Below, piece by piece: positions 44,228 to 57,041 of a DNA stretch of 64,000 nucleotides. Position numbers and translations under genes: made by a program. Every line of letters begins with the position of its first letter. Positions within the stretch are counted from its first letter, which is position 1. The stretch spans positions 1,877,001 to 1,941,000 of the forward strand of contig NC_049912.1 in assembly GCF_001411555.2 (NCBI RefSeq), given 5' to 3'. The stretch comes from Juglans regia. Its lineage: Eukaryota > Streptophyta > Magnoliopsida > Fagales > Juglandaceae. The notes beneath the pieces are model-generated. The model was given only the letters and a program-made list of their open reading frames with translations. It was not told the DNA's origin and searched no databases.

Positions 44228-45170
44228 ATGGCCTCCTCTACAACCTCCTTTGTATTACCAGCAATCACCCACCAGATCTCCTCCAAATTGGATGGCACAA
44301 ATTATCTAAACTGGGTTTCTCAGTTCATTCCCATTCTTAGAAGTCATGAACTTATGGGCATTACTGATGGCACTGAGCCATGCCCTCCCAAGTTCATCGT
44401 TGATGACAATGGAAATATAACTGATGTGATTGATCCCAGCTATTCTATATGGCAAAAGAAGGATCAATACCTTCTTGAATGGTTTACAACCACATTGTCT
44501 AATAATGTCCTCTCCTCCATTTATAGACTTGGAACATCAAAGACAAGTAAGGACCTCACTTTCTTCCCATTTTGCATTACAATCTTCTTCACGAATTGCA
44601 TATTTAAAATGCCAGTTGCAGTCTTTACAGCAAGGCTCTCGCTCCTGCTCAGAGTATCTCAGTCAAGCCCAATCCTGGGCTGACCAACTCAGTTGTTGGG
44701 AAGAATATAGAAGATGATGATCTCATATCATACGCCTTAGGAGGCCTGAACCCAGCATACACTGCATTTATCACCTCCTTCAACTTTGCCACTCGTGATA
44801 CAACCTTCTCATTTGAAGACTTTCAGGCAAAACTACTTAATAACGAGATATTGCAAGGAAATACATCTACTCCAAGCAGCTGTGAATCGAGGAATTTTGT
44901 CTTTTATTCTCACAAGCCAAAGCAATATAATCAGAAGGGAATAAACTCTGGTCATAACAAAAACTACTAGCGAAACAACAAAGCTAGTAGTAACTCATAT
45001 CAGTAACATCAAAGGTGAATGGATGGCCAGAGCAACTCCAAGAACCAAACCTCTTTTACAGGAACTTCTACCAAAGCACCATGTCAAATCTGTGGGAAGA
45101 TGTGACACCAAGCCCTTGACTGCTTCCACAGTGTAAAATTTGCCTATCAGGGGAGGATCCACCCACGAAA
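44228..45170 (+). pseudogene. Gag of copia element 2
   Basis: It opens with MASSTTSFVLPAITHQISSK (44228) and continues LDGTNYLNWVSQFIPILRSH and YSIWQKKDQYLLEWFTTTLS, the copia gag of the UBN2 type. The frame breaks near 44550. After that, pieces such as YALGGLNPAYTAFITSF and DFQAKLLNNE continue the domain, and a damaged zinc knuckle CQICGKM-stop-HQALDC appears near 45090. Confidence 0.8.
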
Positions 45171-46440
45171 CTAGCAGCAATGGTTACTAAAAAAAACACT
45201 GCTCAAAACTCATCAGAGGAACAAACATGGTATGCTAACAGTGGATCAAACAACCATGTCATATCTGCTCTTGAGAATCTAACAATTCATGACTCTTATA
45301 AAGGTGATGAAGAAGTGGCAGTAGGTAATGGTGATGATCTGTCCATAGCTCATACAAGTTCCAGTACCCTCTATAATTCCAATAATTCTTTCCAAATGAA
45401 AAAATCCTACACTGCCCCACTGTTGTTGGAAACTTACTATCCATACAGAAGTTTTGTGTTGATAATCATTGTTGGATCATTTTGACTGACTCTTATTATT
45501 TTGTGAAGGACATTGGCAAGAGGCAAACACTTTTCGAAGGGCGCAGTAGAGATGGACTTTATCCCATCATGCTTTCAAGGTCAATAAATAAAACATGAAG
45601 ACTCACTGCCTTCATAGGGGTCACAAGATTCTGTAACTTGGCATAGAAAACTAGGACATCCCACGTCACTAGTCTTTAACCAAGTCAAGAATCTTGTAAA
45701 TCTTCCTATAACCAAATCAAGTCAATATAGTCCTTTGTGTGAGTCTTGCCAATTGGCAAAATTAAAGTGTTTACCCTTTTCAGATTCAAATAATGTAACA
45801 TCTCATCCCTTTGATTCATTCAGATCTATGGAGCTCACATGTTTCTTCTCTCAATGGATGCAAGTACTATGTTATTTTTATTGATAATTTCTTGAGATTC
45901 ACTTAGCTATTTCCATTGCATGCCAAATTTGATACCTTTGACTACTTTCTCAAATTTAAATGCCTAGTGGAGAACCTTTTTCCCAGCAAAATAAAAGTCT
46001 TTCAATCAGATGGAGGTGGAGAATTCACTTCTCAGTTTCTAACCTCCCATGGCATTAATCACGGAATCCCATGCTCCTACACTCCTTAAGAAAATGGGTT
46101 GACTGAGAGAAAACACTGACACATAGTTGAGACAGGTTTAGCCATGCTTGAACAATCCCACTTACCCTCTAATTTTGGGTAGACTCCTTTAACACTAGTA
46201 TATCTCGTTAACAAACAACTAGATTACACCTTGCTATGTGTCTTTGGCTGTACTTGTTATCCCTTGCTTCGACCTTATAACAGTTACAAACTAATGTATC
46301 AGTCCAAAAGATGTGTTTTCTTAGGTTATAACTTTAATTACCTTGGCTATAGATGTTATGAATCTCATTTCAAAAAGGTCATCATCAGTAAACATGTGGT
46401 CGTTGATGAAACCAACTTTCCAGCAAAGGATTAGTCTCCA
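45171..46440 (+). pseudogene. Protease and integrase of copia element 2
   Basis: The protease site reads WYANSGSNNHVIS (about 45228-45266) where copia has WYxDSGAxxH. The catalytic Asp is replaced by Asn. The integrase core is spread over three frames near 45800-46120 (KVFQSDGGGEFTSQF near 45990; ENGLTERKH near 46090). The post-integrase segment (CVFGCTCYPLLRPYNSYKLM, CVFLGYNFNYLGYRCYE) is open at 46231-46434. Confidence 0.75.
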
Positions 46441-48850
46441 TCTCTACCATATGTGCTTGCAACAGCTTCTGCGCCATATGCAATTACTCCTTTACAGAGT
46501 ACACAAATTGCCCAAGTATCATCTTTTATTCCAACTGATAACTCTTTTCCTTTTCTCAATAACAATCTTGGATGTACATCTTTGTCCATAGAATCCTCTC
46601 CCACTACAGACACCACCACCTCACCACAAACCTTAGCTTCACCTTCTCATCTATTTGTTGACACTCCAACCCCCCAAAACTCAAATCCCATCTTTGGCCA
46701 TCCATCCTCCACAGACCTCATTTATGCCTCCACCTCATCTCATTCCATGACTACCCGCTCTCAAGATGGCACTAGAAAAATTAAAACCTTCTCTGAATAT
46801 CATCTCTATCATTCCACCAAGCATCCCATGGCTTTTCAATCCACTACCTGTGCCACTCCACGCACTTTTGCTCAAGCAAACACATCACCCCATTGGCCCC
46901 AGCCATGCAGGAAGAAGTTCATGCCCTCCAGTCCAATCATACATGGTTCCTCTATCCACAACCCAGTCATAAGAACATTATCACCAACAAATGAGTCTTC
47001 AAAGTTAAACAAAAGGCAGATGGTTCTCTTGATCGCTTCAGGCTCAACTTGTGGCTATAGATTTCGAACAACAAGATGGGATAGCCAGGCACCGGCGACA
47101 AGAGGGAGGAGGATGACGCTTGGTTGGCCACCAGCAAGAAAGTGGAGGGAGGTTTACCAAGAAGGGAGGGCATGGGCTTGTTCCGTGACTCACGGCCTGG
47201 TGGGTATCCCACAATCCGCCAGCGGCGGACATGCGAGTGGCCTTTTTTGCCGAACTCCAAGCATCGTGTGAAATTGTACAGAATTGTACAGAAAAGTAAA
47301 AGGAAAAACAGATCAATGAAGAGATGTATTCTAGATTGAAAAAATTCTCATTCATTTCAATTAATTATATCTGTACAAAATGACTCTATTTATACACTTG
47401 AAAATGATCAATAATGCTGATCAACCATTGACATCTGGCATAACTAATTTAACTGTCAAGCCTTCTGTTTGGCTACTTGAGACTTTAACTCTAATTCATC
47501 TATTAGATTCTGGGTATCCCAACACATCGAAGGGGAGGTTTGGTGGAAGGAGGGTTGGAGGAAGAAGCCATGGAGGCAATGGAGAGAGAATCGGTTAGGC
47601 TGATACCATTTCAAATTTAGAAAATATTCAAACTGTTCATTCAAAGAATCTACTTTTTACACTGAGGGCCGTTACATATATATAGCTGAACTAGGCTAGA
47701 CTTTGTATGAAAACTGTGCATGTAAGGAAATGATATGTTAATTACAAAAATATGGGACTAATTACAAGAATCAAGGAATTGCTGATTTGTCTTAATATGG
47801 AAAGATTCTGTCAATACCTTCAGTCCTATGGTTAAATGTTCCACCATCCACGCCATTTTAGCTTTTGCAGTTCATTACCATTGGCCCATAAGACAACTGG
47901 AAGTATCCAATGCCTTTCTCTATGGATCTATCTCTTGAGGAATAAATCTTCATGGAGCAACCTCTTGGCTTCATCAATCCAGCATATCTCAACCATGTTT
48001 GTAAGTTTCAAAAGGTAATTTATGGCCTTAAACAGGCCACTCGAGCATGGTTCAACAAATGCACCAACACTCTCCTTGTTCTTGGCTTTTAAGTTTTAAG
48101 AGTCTAAAGTAGACTACTTCATGTTTATCTTTCATCAATCACATGTTTCTCTATTTTTGCTCACATATGTTGAAGATATTATCGTAAAAGGAAACAACTC
48201 CAGTGCTGTTACTCATTTGATTGATTGTCTAAAACTCTCTTTTGCTATTAAAGATCTCGGGCCTCTTCATTTATTTTTAGGCATTCAAGTCCTTCGCACT
48301 GAGGAGGTCTCCATTTGTTCCAAGCCAAGTACATTACAAATGTCCTAGAGAAATGTAAGATGACTGGAGCTAAACCAGCTAAGACACCTCTGTCTGCATG
48401 TGCCAAACTCTCCCAAAATGATGGTGATCCTCTGGCCAATGCCACATAATATCGTCAACTGGTTGGATCGCTACAGAACTGCACCCTCACATGTCCAGAT
48501 ATTGCATTCTCCATCAACCAACTCTGCCAATTCATGCACAACCCCACCACAACGCATTGGACTGCTGCCAAGAGGGTTCTTCACTATCTCAAGTGTTCTT
48601 TACATCATGGTTTATTTTTTGGCCTTGGCACACTCAATTTAATAGCATATAGTGACTCTGATTGGGCTGGGAATCCTGATGACCGCCACTTCACCATTGT
48701 TTATACTGTTTTTCTTGGTCCATGCTTGCTCAGTTGGAGTGCTAAGAAGCAACCCATGGTGTCCAAGTCTAGTATAGAAGCTGAGTACATATCTTTGGCA
48801 CAACTTGCTGCCCCTCCTACACTCTGGTGTGACAACCTTGAGCCCTAGCC
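46441..48850 (+). pseudogene. Reverse transcriptase and RNase H of copia element 2, split
   Basis: A Pro/Ser/Thr linker (46453-46870) leads into RT start motifs (WPQAMQEEVHALQSNHTWFL, VFKVKQKADGSLDRF, LVAIDFEQQDGI) up to 47083. The foreign block follows, and RT resumes with TFSPMVK at 47815. The catalytic box reads TYVEDIIVKG near 48165, YVED instead of YVDD. RNase H (TTHWTAAKRVLHYLKCSL, YSDSDWAGNPDDRH, SAKKQPMVSKSSIEAEY) is open in one frame at 48534-48848. A last piece (KQVEVDYHFIRENV) at about 48885-48925 is the usual C-terminus. Confidence 0.8.
47084..47813. mobile_element. Nested insertion of repeat-derived sequence in copia 2 reverse transcriptase
   Basis: RT reading is interrupted after DGI (47083) and resumes at TFSPMVK (47815), so about 730 bp were inserted. 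The block contains GGCTGATACCA at 47598-47608, the reverse complement of the primer site TGGTATCAGCC, followed by AT-rich sequence with CATATATATAG that could be an LTR on the minus strand. TGGGTATCCCA occurs at about 47203 and again at about 47511. It may be a minus-strand LTR-retroelement fragment or a small non-autonomous (TRIM-like) element. Paired LTRs were not convincingly found. Confidence 0.5.
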
Positions 48851-49068
48851 TTGGCCTCTAATTCTGAATTCCACGCTCGCACTAAACAAGTTGAGGTTGA
48901 CTACCATTTCATAAGAGAAAATGTAGTTGCCAAGGACAATATCACACGATATTATACTACCCTTGAACAACTTGCAAATATATTTACAAAAAGGCTCACT
49001 TCTGCACGTTTCCTCCTTCTTTGGGACAAGCTTAGGATCTGCTCCACACCCATGAGCTTGCAGGGGGA

Positions 49069-49386
49069 TGTCAAGACAAGTGTCAAACCAGGCGTCACAC
49101 CTAATATGGAACCACCAAATTCACAACTCCTCGAGATTCAAGCAATATCACAATTGCCACAAAGCAAATTCTTTGTAAAAGGAAATCCAGCCAGCAGTAA
49201 CGACTAGTGAAGATCATTTTATAGATGGAAGGCCAATTGAAATCATGTACTTATTATTAGTTTAGGCTAATTTATATCTTTTTCTTAACTCATTGTTCAT
49301 TACGTGTATGCGATACATTCAAGTATAAATAGTAGAGGTTCTCTAGCTTGATTTTTCATTCAAGCCATTTCATTTTAAATCTTTCA
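49069..49386 (+). repeat. 3' LTR of copia element 2
   Basis: It starts TGTCAAGACAAGTG right after a polypurine tract and ends AAATCTTTCA, about 318 bp. Its last 206 bp match the left LTR (43957-44163). The TATA box TATAAATAG is at about 49324. Confidence 0.75.
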
Positions 49387-52300
49387 TTAAGTTCTATTTG
49401 CAATGCAAGGAACATCAAATGGCAAAGTACTTTGTGAAATTGTAAAATTAAGTGAGCGATGAGTGGACGGCACAAGGAGTCAATCCGCCCTCAACATCCG
49501 GACGGGAGCACCCGCCCATGGGGGCGAGGCCGGGGCTAGGGCCTGCCTACCCAGGAAGTGCGTTTAGCACCGCTAGAACATACTAAAAATTAAAGATTAA
49601 AAAAAAAGAACAAAAAATTACACCATTTTCTCCAAGCCCTTCAAAAAAACATGTAATTCAAACTAGATCTCTCTTGACTAACCCAAAATTTTTCTTCAAA
49701 TAAAGGAAAAAAAAAACACACACACACAACCACAAAGCTCAATCCTTGTGGGCCTGCGGCACAACACAAGCCCCCTTCAAGTGCGGCTTCTATATGATGC
49801 ACACGGTAAATATTGTAGCCCTCTCACTTGGTGCGCCTACGCGATGAATTGAAAAATGCGAAAAAAAAAAAAAGCAGTTAGTATATGAGATGAGATATAA
49901 AATTCTTATATAATTTTATTTATCTCATCTTATTCTCAAACATAATTTAAATACAAAATTTTTAAACTAATCATTACAACTTTTTCAAATTAATTATTAC
50001 AACTTTTTAAAAATCTTAAATAAAAAATAAAAGACAATTCCAACCTTTTTAAATTCTAAATAAAAATAATATTATAAAATTATATTATTATAATATTTTA
50101 ACTTTATAATATTTTTTATTTAATTTTTTCTCTTTTATTTCTAAAAAAATAAAAACATATTTAACTCAAATTGTCTCATTATTATTGACAGACTATTTTA
50201 TTATTATTTATAAAATTATCATCTCAGCTCACACTCCGAACGAGAACTTAATACCATGAAGGCAATTTCTAAGAAGCTTCACTTAGATAGGAAGTTGGAA
50301 ACACTTCACGTGTATGAACTTCGTTGCCACTAAAAAATCTTCCTTCCTAATTAAATAAGAGATCAACTTTTGCAGGTTGCAGCTTAATTTGGAACCAAAC
50401 CAAAAAAAGCTTCTTTCACGTGAAAGCCAAATTCTTCGATCTACGCAAAGAAAAAATAAAAAATTACAAACTTCCAAATATATCCAATTAATTCTACAGG
50501 TTTTAAATTAAGTTAGTTTCTTTTTTTCTCACATATATATATATAGATCACGATGTATATATGTCGATCGTGGGTTACTTTTCCTTCTTTAAATGCACTT
50601 TCTCGCCTATTTCTTCTAGTTTTAATTCTTAGGTCTTTAAATGCACTTTCTCGCCTATGTGATCGATGGAATTAGTTGAGTTTTGACCTGCATGCATGGA
50701 GCTCAGGATTCCTGATCATGTGGAGCCACCACATCACATGCATAGCCATCATGATAATGACTCTTTGGCAGGGATCGATCGAGGAACTTTCGTGGGTACT
50801 AATGATCAAGTCAGTCTACTCGTGATGACCCCCAGAAATTTTTGTCAACCTTTGCGTTCTGATCATCAAATTAATTATAAATTAAAAGCTAGAATATTTT
50901 ATATGGTCCGACATGGGAAAATTTGGAAATCTATTTTAGATTTAATTTTTTAGGGTCAGATTCTGTTTAGGGTCGGGTCTGTCTAATGCCCTAGAATGTA
51001 CGTACGTACGTACATGATAATCGTGCTTATAATGTGTTTTAATTTGCCGGTTGGTGGGGTTTATTTTTTGCGATTCCAACAGGGTTTGTTTCTGATCAAT
51101 CCATCATCATGAATTGATTTAATTAGCCAGAAACTATGATCAAATCCTTCAAGCATATATATATGAAACTATGATCAAATCCTTGAAGCTTATATATAAA
51201 TATTTTAATCATATATATATTTATCATTTGCATGCGAAATTATTTCCATGGCTGAGCTGCATGCATATATATCGATCATGATCTATAATCCATGACCAAC
51301 TTTACTTTTTTTAATAATATATGTAAACTGATGAAGCCTCAAAAAGCTCAAGAAATAAATCGTATTATTCAAACAAAAAGGGGAGGAAAAAAAAGGAAGG
51401 GAGGAGGGGGAACCCATGCATGCAAACAGGAAGCTGGGACCCAGAAAAAGTAAAATAGAGTAAAATCATTTATCAGAGAAATGCTTTAATTTCAGGTAGG
51501 GAGCCAAAAAACATTTATTTATTTTAGTAGTATGCAGGCAGATTGCATGAATCTCCATGCGTGTTTAAAAAAAGAGGATTGTTGGATGGGAAAGGTGAGC
51601 TGAAGAAGCTTCAAGGAAAGGCTTAGGGATCATGGGATCTACTCTTCAATTTAATTGTCGTTTCAATAGCATTCATAAAATATTATTATTTATAATTTAA
51701 TTCAACTCATTTCAATATTTAAAAATAGGCTAAATCTTTTTATTTGGGCAAACATAAAAAATAAAAAATAAATAAAAAATGACAGAAACACCAACATTAC
51801 TACTACTTAAAACTGTTACAACAAAAGTCGTACTACAACACTGTAGGTGACAATACTAGTACTATATAATTAATAATAAAATAATCTTAACTTCTACTTA
51901 AAATATATTTTTATTATATGGTATTATATATATATATATATATATAATATATGCATTATCTGGATTTTCTTTTACTTTTTATGATTTTCTGATGAGATAT
52001 AAATCACAACAAACACGTACATTCAAAAAAAAAATGTCGAAGCTTAATTAGTTAACCTGAAGATAGGAAAAAAAAAGTCCCTATAAAAGGCGGTTTCACA
52101 AAACGAGATCATCAACCAATTACATAAGATAAAAGATTCAAACCAGTCGGGTGTTCTTTCTCATTTTACACGCTCTAATAAAATTTTAACACGCATGTGA
52201 CTTACGGTGTACGTCGAGAAAAGTCTTATAAGACTTTTCCTTCATCTCGAGTTCTCCCCTCTCATCTTCCTTTTTTCTCTCTCTTCCTCTCAAAACTGTA

Positions 52301-53534
52301 ACTCAGAAATAGTTGTTTGTAAAAAATAAAAATTAGTAAAACACTATAACGTGACCAACAAACCTCAAGGGACATAACACCTACAAGAGAATAAGAAAAT
52401 GGCCTCAACAATATCTATGCTGATATAAGTATCCAAAATTACTAGACAATAAATAAATAATCTCTAGATGAATGAGTGCATCTCCATGGCCATAAAAATC
52501 TCACCAAAGCCATAACGTGAGAAAGCACAAATCATTATGCATATAAATTTTTTTTACGGGAGAGCAACTAAGTGAGATCAAATGGGAGCTTCGATGCAAA
52601 CATTCAAAGGAGAGAGAGAGAGAGAGTGAGAGAGTGAGTAGGGGTAGAAAGGCTCGAGCCTGCTCAACTAGAGAGGGAGGAGGAGAGAGAGGAGAACAGA
52701 GATCGGAATAGGGGAGGAGATGAAATTAAAGTAGATTCTGCATGCAATTCTATTTTATTTTTGCTAGAATCCCCATGTGTCTTGTGATTATTTGTAGGTG
52801 TAAAATAACGAAAGTCATCCGACCGGTTGCTAGCCTCTCTCATTACATAAAAGATTCGTCGACCCAAAATTTCATAATTGGCTCATAATGGAGTCCTAAC
52901 CTTTATCTAATCCGGGTCAATTATTTGCTTTGACTCACATTACAGCTAGGTGTGTAAGATTAAATTTTTTAAGAAAAAACTACTTTGTCTTCCAATTATA
53001 CTTGACCGCTTGATATTTTTTTTTTTAACTTAATGATTAAGGAAGTGATTTTAAGTGTATTAGAGTATTTTTTTTATTTTTTTAAAGTATTTAAATATAT
53101 TTAAAAAATGTAAAAAAAAAAAAAAAAACAGTCAACTTGAGCAGACTCAAAACAAGCAATCAACTTGAGCGGACTCCTCTGAGCGGCATAGTAGCCCGAC
53201 TCAATTTGTTAATCTTTAGATCATCTCCCTGCAGCTAAGGCCTAAAGCCCTTACTATGTCACTCGTCCACGTGTTGTAGACAAACCAACCAAATTAAACA
53301 AAAGAAAATTTAAAAAAAGAAAAAAGAAATATCATGTAGACTCTTGATCTCAAATTACTCTCACATCCTAAATAAGTACCAATTAAGTGATCTATAATCA
53401 CCAGTACCCCAAACAACAAAGACATTTAATATTTTCTTTTACACTTACAAAGTTAACGGCCTTAAAAATTTTAAAAAGATAAAAGAAAAGTGAGACGCAC
53501 CCACTAAAAACTTGGGGTTTGCAAGACAGCACGC

Positions 53535-53572
<38 letters not shown>

Positions 53573-53691
53573 GTAATCTGTGCAAGCATTTTAAAAGAAA
53601 AAATGAGATCGATCCACTAAAAAATACCAACTTCTCTTATGTTAGGTCTAATTTCTTTTTTTTTTTTAGTATGCAGATTTCAGTCTATATC
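49387..53691. other. Gene-free AT-rich region with MITE relics
   Basis: About 4.3 kb. At about 49880-50250 an AT-rich repeat begins GTATATGAGATGAG and ends near CCGAACGAGAACTTA, and at 51655-51735 there is a short relative (TTGTCGTTTCAATAGC...ATTCAACTCATTTCAATA); both resemble the TTA-flanked MITE family. 52980-53130 resembles the foldback repeats at 58.9-59.6 kb (TTAATGATTAAGGAAGTG). A short ORF at 50696-50953 begins with a His/Pro-rich segment but has no recognisable domain. (GA)n runs lie at about 52608-52640. Confidence 0.45.
53538..53570. repeat. (AT)n microsatellite
   Basis: An uninterrupted AT run of about 33 bp just left of copia element 3. Confidence 0.95.
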
Positions 53692-53929
53692 TATCAACAT
53701 AGAAAATTCAGCCACCTCATCAAATGAGGAAATAGACACATCATCAAAGAATATAGCAGCAGAACTTTAGCCTAATTGTACATAATATTGTCTTGTAACA
53801 GTAGGAAAATTTGTTATACTTTCTCTTTAGTTATTGTAACTGTTTTATTTCTTACATTCATGTATAAATTCAACCATCAATGAAACGAAATATATGCCTC
53901 TGAATTCAACCATATATGAAGTTCTATTA
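53692..53929 (+). repeat. 5' LTR of copia element 3
   Basis: 238 bp, from TATCAACATAGAAAATTC to GAAGTTCTATTA. By eye it has about 25 mismatches against 57042-57279 (roughly 89 percent identity) and no indel. The termini are TA...TA rather than TG...CA. Confidence 0.92.
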
Positions 53930-53946
53930 TGGTATCAAGAGCCTCT

Positions 53947-55000
53947 AGACTCATCGTCCCTGATCTATGGCCTTATCCCCTTCCCTTTCATCTTCCAATA
54001 CCTCTGTCATGTCATCTTTTTCCCACCTCATCACCACCAAGCTCACTACCAATAATTTCTCTCTTTGGAAGGTTTAGATTACAACATATCTTCAACGTAA
54101 GGACCTTTATCAATACGTCGATGGTACCATTGCCACTCCACCAGAAACCATTACCACTGATGATTCATCTGCTTCCCATAATCCTACCTTTGCCTCTTGG
54201 AAGAAAACAGACAAGCTCATCCTTAGTATACTTTTTTCTTCCATCTCTAAAGTGATCCTTGGCCATGTGCTATCTTCCAAAGCTTCTTATGCATTGTGGC
54301 GAGCTCTTCACTTTTTGTTCTCATCTTAATCTCAAGCGAAGCAATTCTAAGTAAAATTTTAGTTGGCCAACCTCTCCCGCGGTGAGCTAACTATCACTGA
54401 TTACTTTGGTAAGGTTAGAGCTCTTACTGATATACTTTCTACCACCAGTAATCCTCTTCTTTACTCAAATTTTGTGACTTACTTTCTCACTAGACTTGGT
54501 CCTGCATATGATACATTTATCACATCTATTATCACACGGGCATAAGCCATCTCTTCAAATGAACTTTATCAATTGTTGCTTATACATGAAAGTCGTCTTT
54601 CTCATTCCTCACGGAGTATACTCTCCACTAAGCCCTCTGCTAATTTTACTCAATCTAGTGGCTGAACAAGGGGTAACTACAGAGGAGGTCGTAATGGTAG
54701 AAATGGTCATGGCAGACCACCGTATTCAAACTGTGGCGGTCATAATGGGTCCCCTGCTTCATCACCAATGGATCCTTCAATCAGCGCCTTTCCTGTCAGG
54801 TTTGCAAAAAATATGGACATGAAGCCCTGCAATGTCGATACCGGTTTGATCACGGCTACCAGTATGCTGCTCCTCCCACATTTTCAGCAAACTTCACCAG
54901 CTCTAACAATGGCTCAGATTCCACCTAGTACCCAGATTCAGGCGCAACACACCACATCACCAATGATTTCTCAAACCTCAACCTATCCTCTGAACCATAC
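53947..55000 (+). pseudogene. Gag and protease of copia element 3
   Basis: Pieces: NNFSLWKV-stop-ITTYLQRKDLYQYVDGT at about 54048-54125, then ASWKKTDKLILSILFSS, then LANLSRGELTITDYFGKVRA and TRLGPAYDTFITSI (54363-54545), all copia gag. The zinc knuckle CQVCKKYGHEALQC (about 54794-54835) and protease PDSGATHHITNDF (about 54931-54970) follow in one frame. The protease Asp-Ser-Gly-Ala is intact. Stops occur at about 54074, 54328, 54546 and 54927. Confidence 0.8.
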
Positions 55001-56940
55001 AGTGGTGTTGAACATAAATTCAATTACCGTTCTACTCCTTGTCTCCTTATTGGGTATAGCAGTGCTCATAAGGGATATAAATGTTTGGACTTAAAAACTC
55101 ACAGACTTTACATTTCCCTTGATGTCCTGTTTCATGAGACTTCATACCCTTTTTCACGGCCCACTAACACACCCATTACTCAGTCTGGTTCTCAGCTCAC
55201 CTCATCTCTTCCTTCATAAGCGCATCTTCCACTCTTCCCTCAGTCCATTCTCGGCCCAAGCCCACCCATCTCTCCCTCCTCTCATCACCCTTCGATAGTT
55301 TCTTCATCACCTGATACTTCTCAAATCCCTAACTCTATCAATCTCCCTAATTCCTCTGGCATTCCCACTCTCTTATCTCCTCGTTCTCCAATAATGACCC
55401 GCTCACACACTACCTCTTCATGCCCTCGTGTTCGCATGGACGGTACCGTCCCATATTCCTCTCGCACCTGTTTTAGCACCATTGTCCCCGTCCCTGAAAA
55501 CCCTAGCTCTTACTCCATGGCTAGCAAACATCAAGAATGGAAACATGCCATGTAGCAAGACTACAATGCCCTGGTCCACAATGAAACCTGGTCCTTAGTT
55601 CCCTTTAATGCCTCTCTTAATGTCTTTGGTTGCAGATGGGTCTACAAAACCAAATTACATGCGAATGGGCCTATTAAATAGCGGAAAGCGCGCCTTGTAG
55701 CTAAGGGCTACCACCAACAACATGGCCTAGATTTCGAAGAAACCTTTAGTCCTATGGTCAAGGCTCCTAGGATTCGTCTCATACTCCCAATTGCTACTGC
55801 TCGAAGGTGGCCACTTCAACAAGTTGACATTCAAAACGAGTTCCTTCATAGAACTCTTCATGACCAGGTATACATGCAACAGCCCCAAAGGTTTATCAAC
55901 CTTATGTTTCCTACTCATGTGTGTAAATTGCATAAAGCAATTTATGGCCTCAAGCAGGCCCTTAGGGCAAGGTTTGCCCAGCTCAGCTCGTGGCTGCTTT
56001 CTTATGGATTTATTGCTTCAAAAGCTAATGCGTCCTTATTTGTTCTTAACTATGGCGATTTGCACATTTATCTTCTTGTCTATGTTGATGATTTTATCAT
56101 CACTGCATCTAAAGCCTCTACCATTGATACATTTGTTCGGGATTTAAGTCTAGCATTTCCAATCAAATATTTAGGGCCTCTATTATACTTTCTTGGGTTG
56201 GAGATCAATTATTTGTCCATTGGTATTCTATTATCTCAGAGGATGTATATCAAGGATCTACTGTCTAGAAGTCAAATGTTACATTCTAAGCCAATCTCGT
56301 CACCCATGGCTACTTACTTGAGACTATCACAGTTTGATTCCCCATTTTTTGATGATGTTACCCTGTTTAGGAGTATTGTTGGAGGCCTATAGTACCTATC
56401 CCTCACTAGACCTGACATTGTATTTGCGGTAAATAAGATGTGTCAATTCATGCACACACCTAAGTTGCCACATTGGACTACAGTCAAAACAATTCTACGT
56501 TACTTAAAAAGGACCATCAATCATTGCCTCTTTTTCTCCTCACAATCCTCCTTTAAACTTCAAGCTTATTCTGATGCGGATTGGGCAGGTTGCCTAGATG
56601 ATAGGAAATCTACTGGTAGATTTTGTGTTTATTTGGGCAGACACCTAATTTCCTGGAGTTCAAAAAAATAGAGAACGGTTGCTAGGTCTAGCACAAAAGT
56701 TGAGTATAAGGTTGTGGCCTCCTCGACTGCTAAAATCATCTGGAATCAGACCTTAATTTCAGAACTTGGCTTACCCTTGTCACAGGCTCCAATATTATGG
56801 TGTAATAATATTGGAGCCACATATCTTGCCGCAAATCCTATTTATCATCATGGACCAAGCATGTAGACATTGATTTTCATTTTGTTAGAGATCGGATAGC
56901 AGCCAAGTCCCTAACCATTGCTTTCATAAGCTCAAAACAT
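55001..56940 (+). pseudogene. Post-integrase segment, reverse transcriptase and RNase H of copia element 3
   Basis: In the same frame as the protease it reads HKFNYRSTPCLLIGYSSAHK (55012 on), a segment that in copia follows the integrase core. RT then runs through ETWSLVPF, GCRWVYKTKLHANG, LVAKGYHQQHGLDFEETFSP, QQVDIQNEFLHRTLHDQVYM and the intact catalytic box LLVYVDDFIITA (about 56075-56110). RNase H has LRYLKRTINHCLFF, YSDADWAGCLDDRKSTGR and SWSSKK. Longest open part 55754-56392. Stops at about 55216, 55554, 55678, 56390 and 56669. Confidence 0.88.
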
Positions 56941-57041
56941 CAACTAGCAGATACTCTTACAAAACCATTGGTAGCTGACAGGTTCTTCAAGCTCAGGTCG
57001 AGTCTCAATGTCACTGACACTCCCTTGGACTCGAGGGGGCG

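Larger units (their letters stand above)
43957..49386 (+). mobile_element. Ty1/copia retrotransposon 2 (Ale/Retrofit-like), 5'-LTR-truncated, with nested insertion
   Basis: A 3' LTR (49069-49386) and a shorter, 5'-truncated copy of it (43957-44163) enclose gag, protease, integrase, RT and RNase H remnants on the plus strand. After the left LTR come TAATATCAGAGC and then TAGTATCAGAGC (44164 and 44177), versions of the primer site TGGTATCAGAGC. A purine tract (CAGGGGGA) precedes the right LTR. The gag (LDGTNYLNWVSQFIPILR) is of the Retrofit/Ale kind. About 730 bp of foreign sequence splits the RT (47084-47813). Stops are abundant. Confidence 0.85.

Noticed and set aside
46453..47271. 272-codon open frame that could look like a new gene
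   Set aside because: It is the Ser/Pro linker of copia 2 gag-pol running by chance into the nested insertion.
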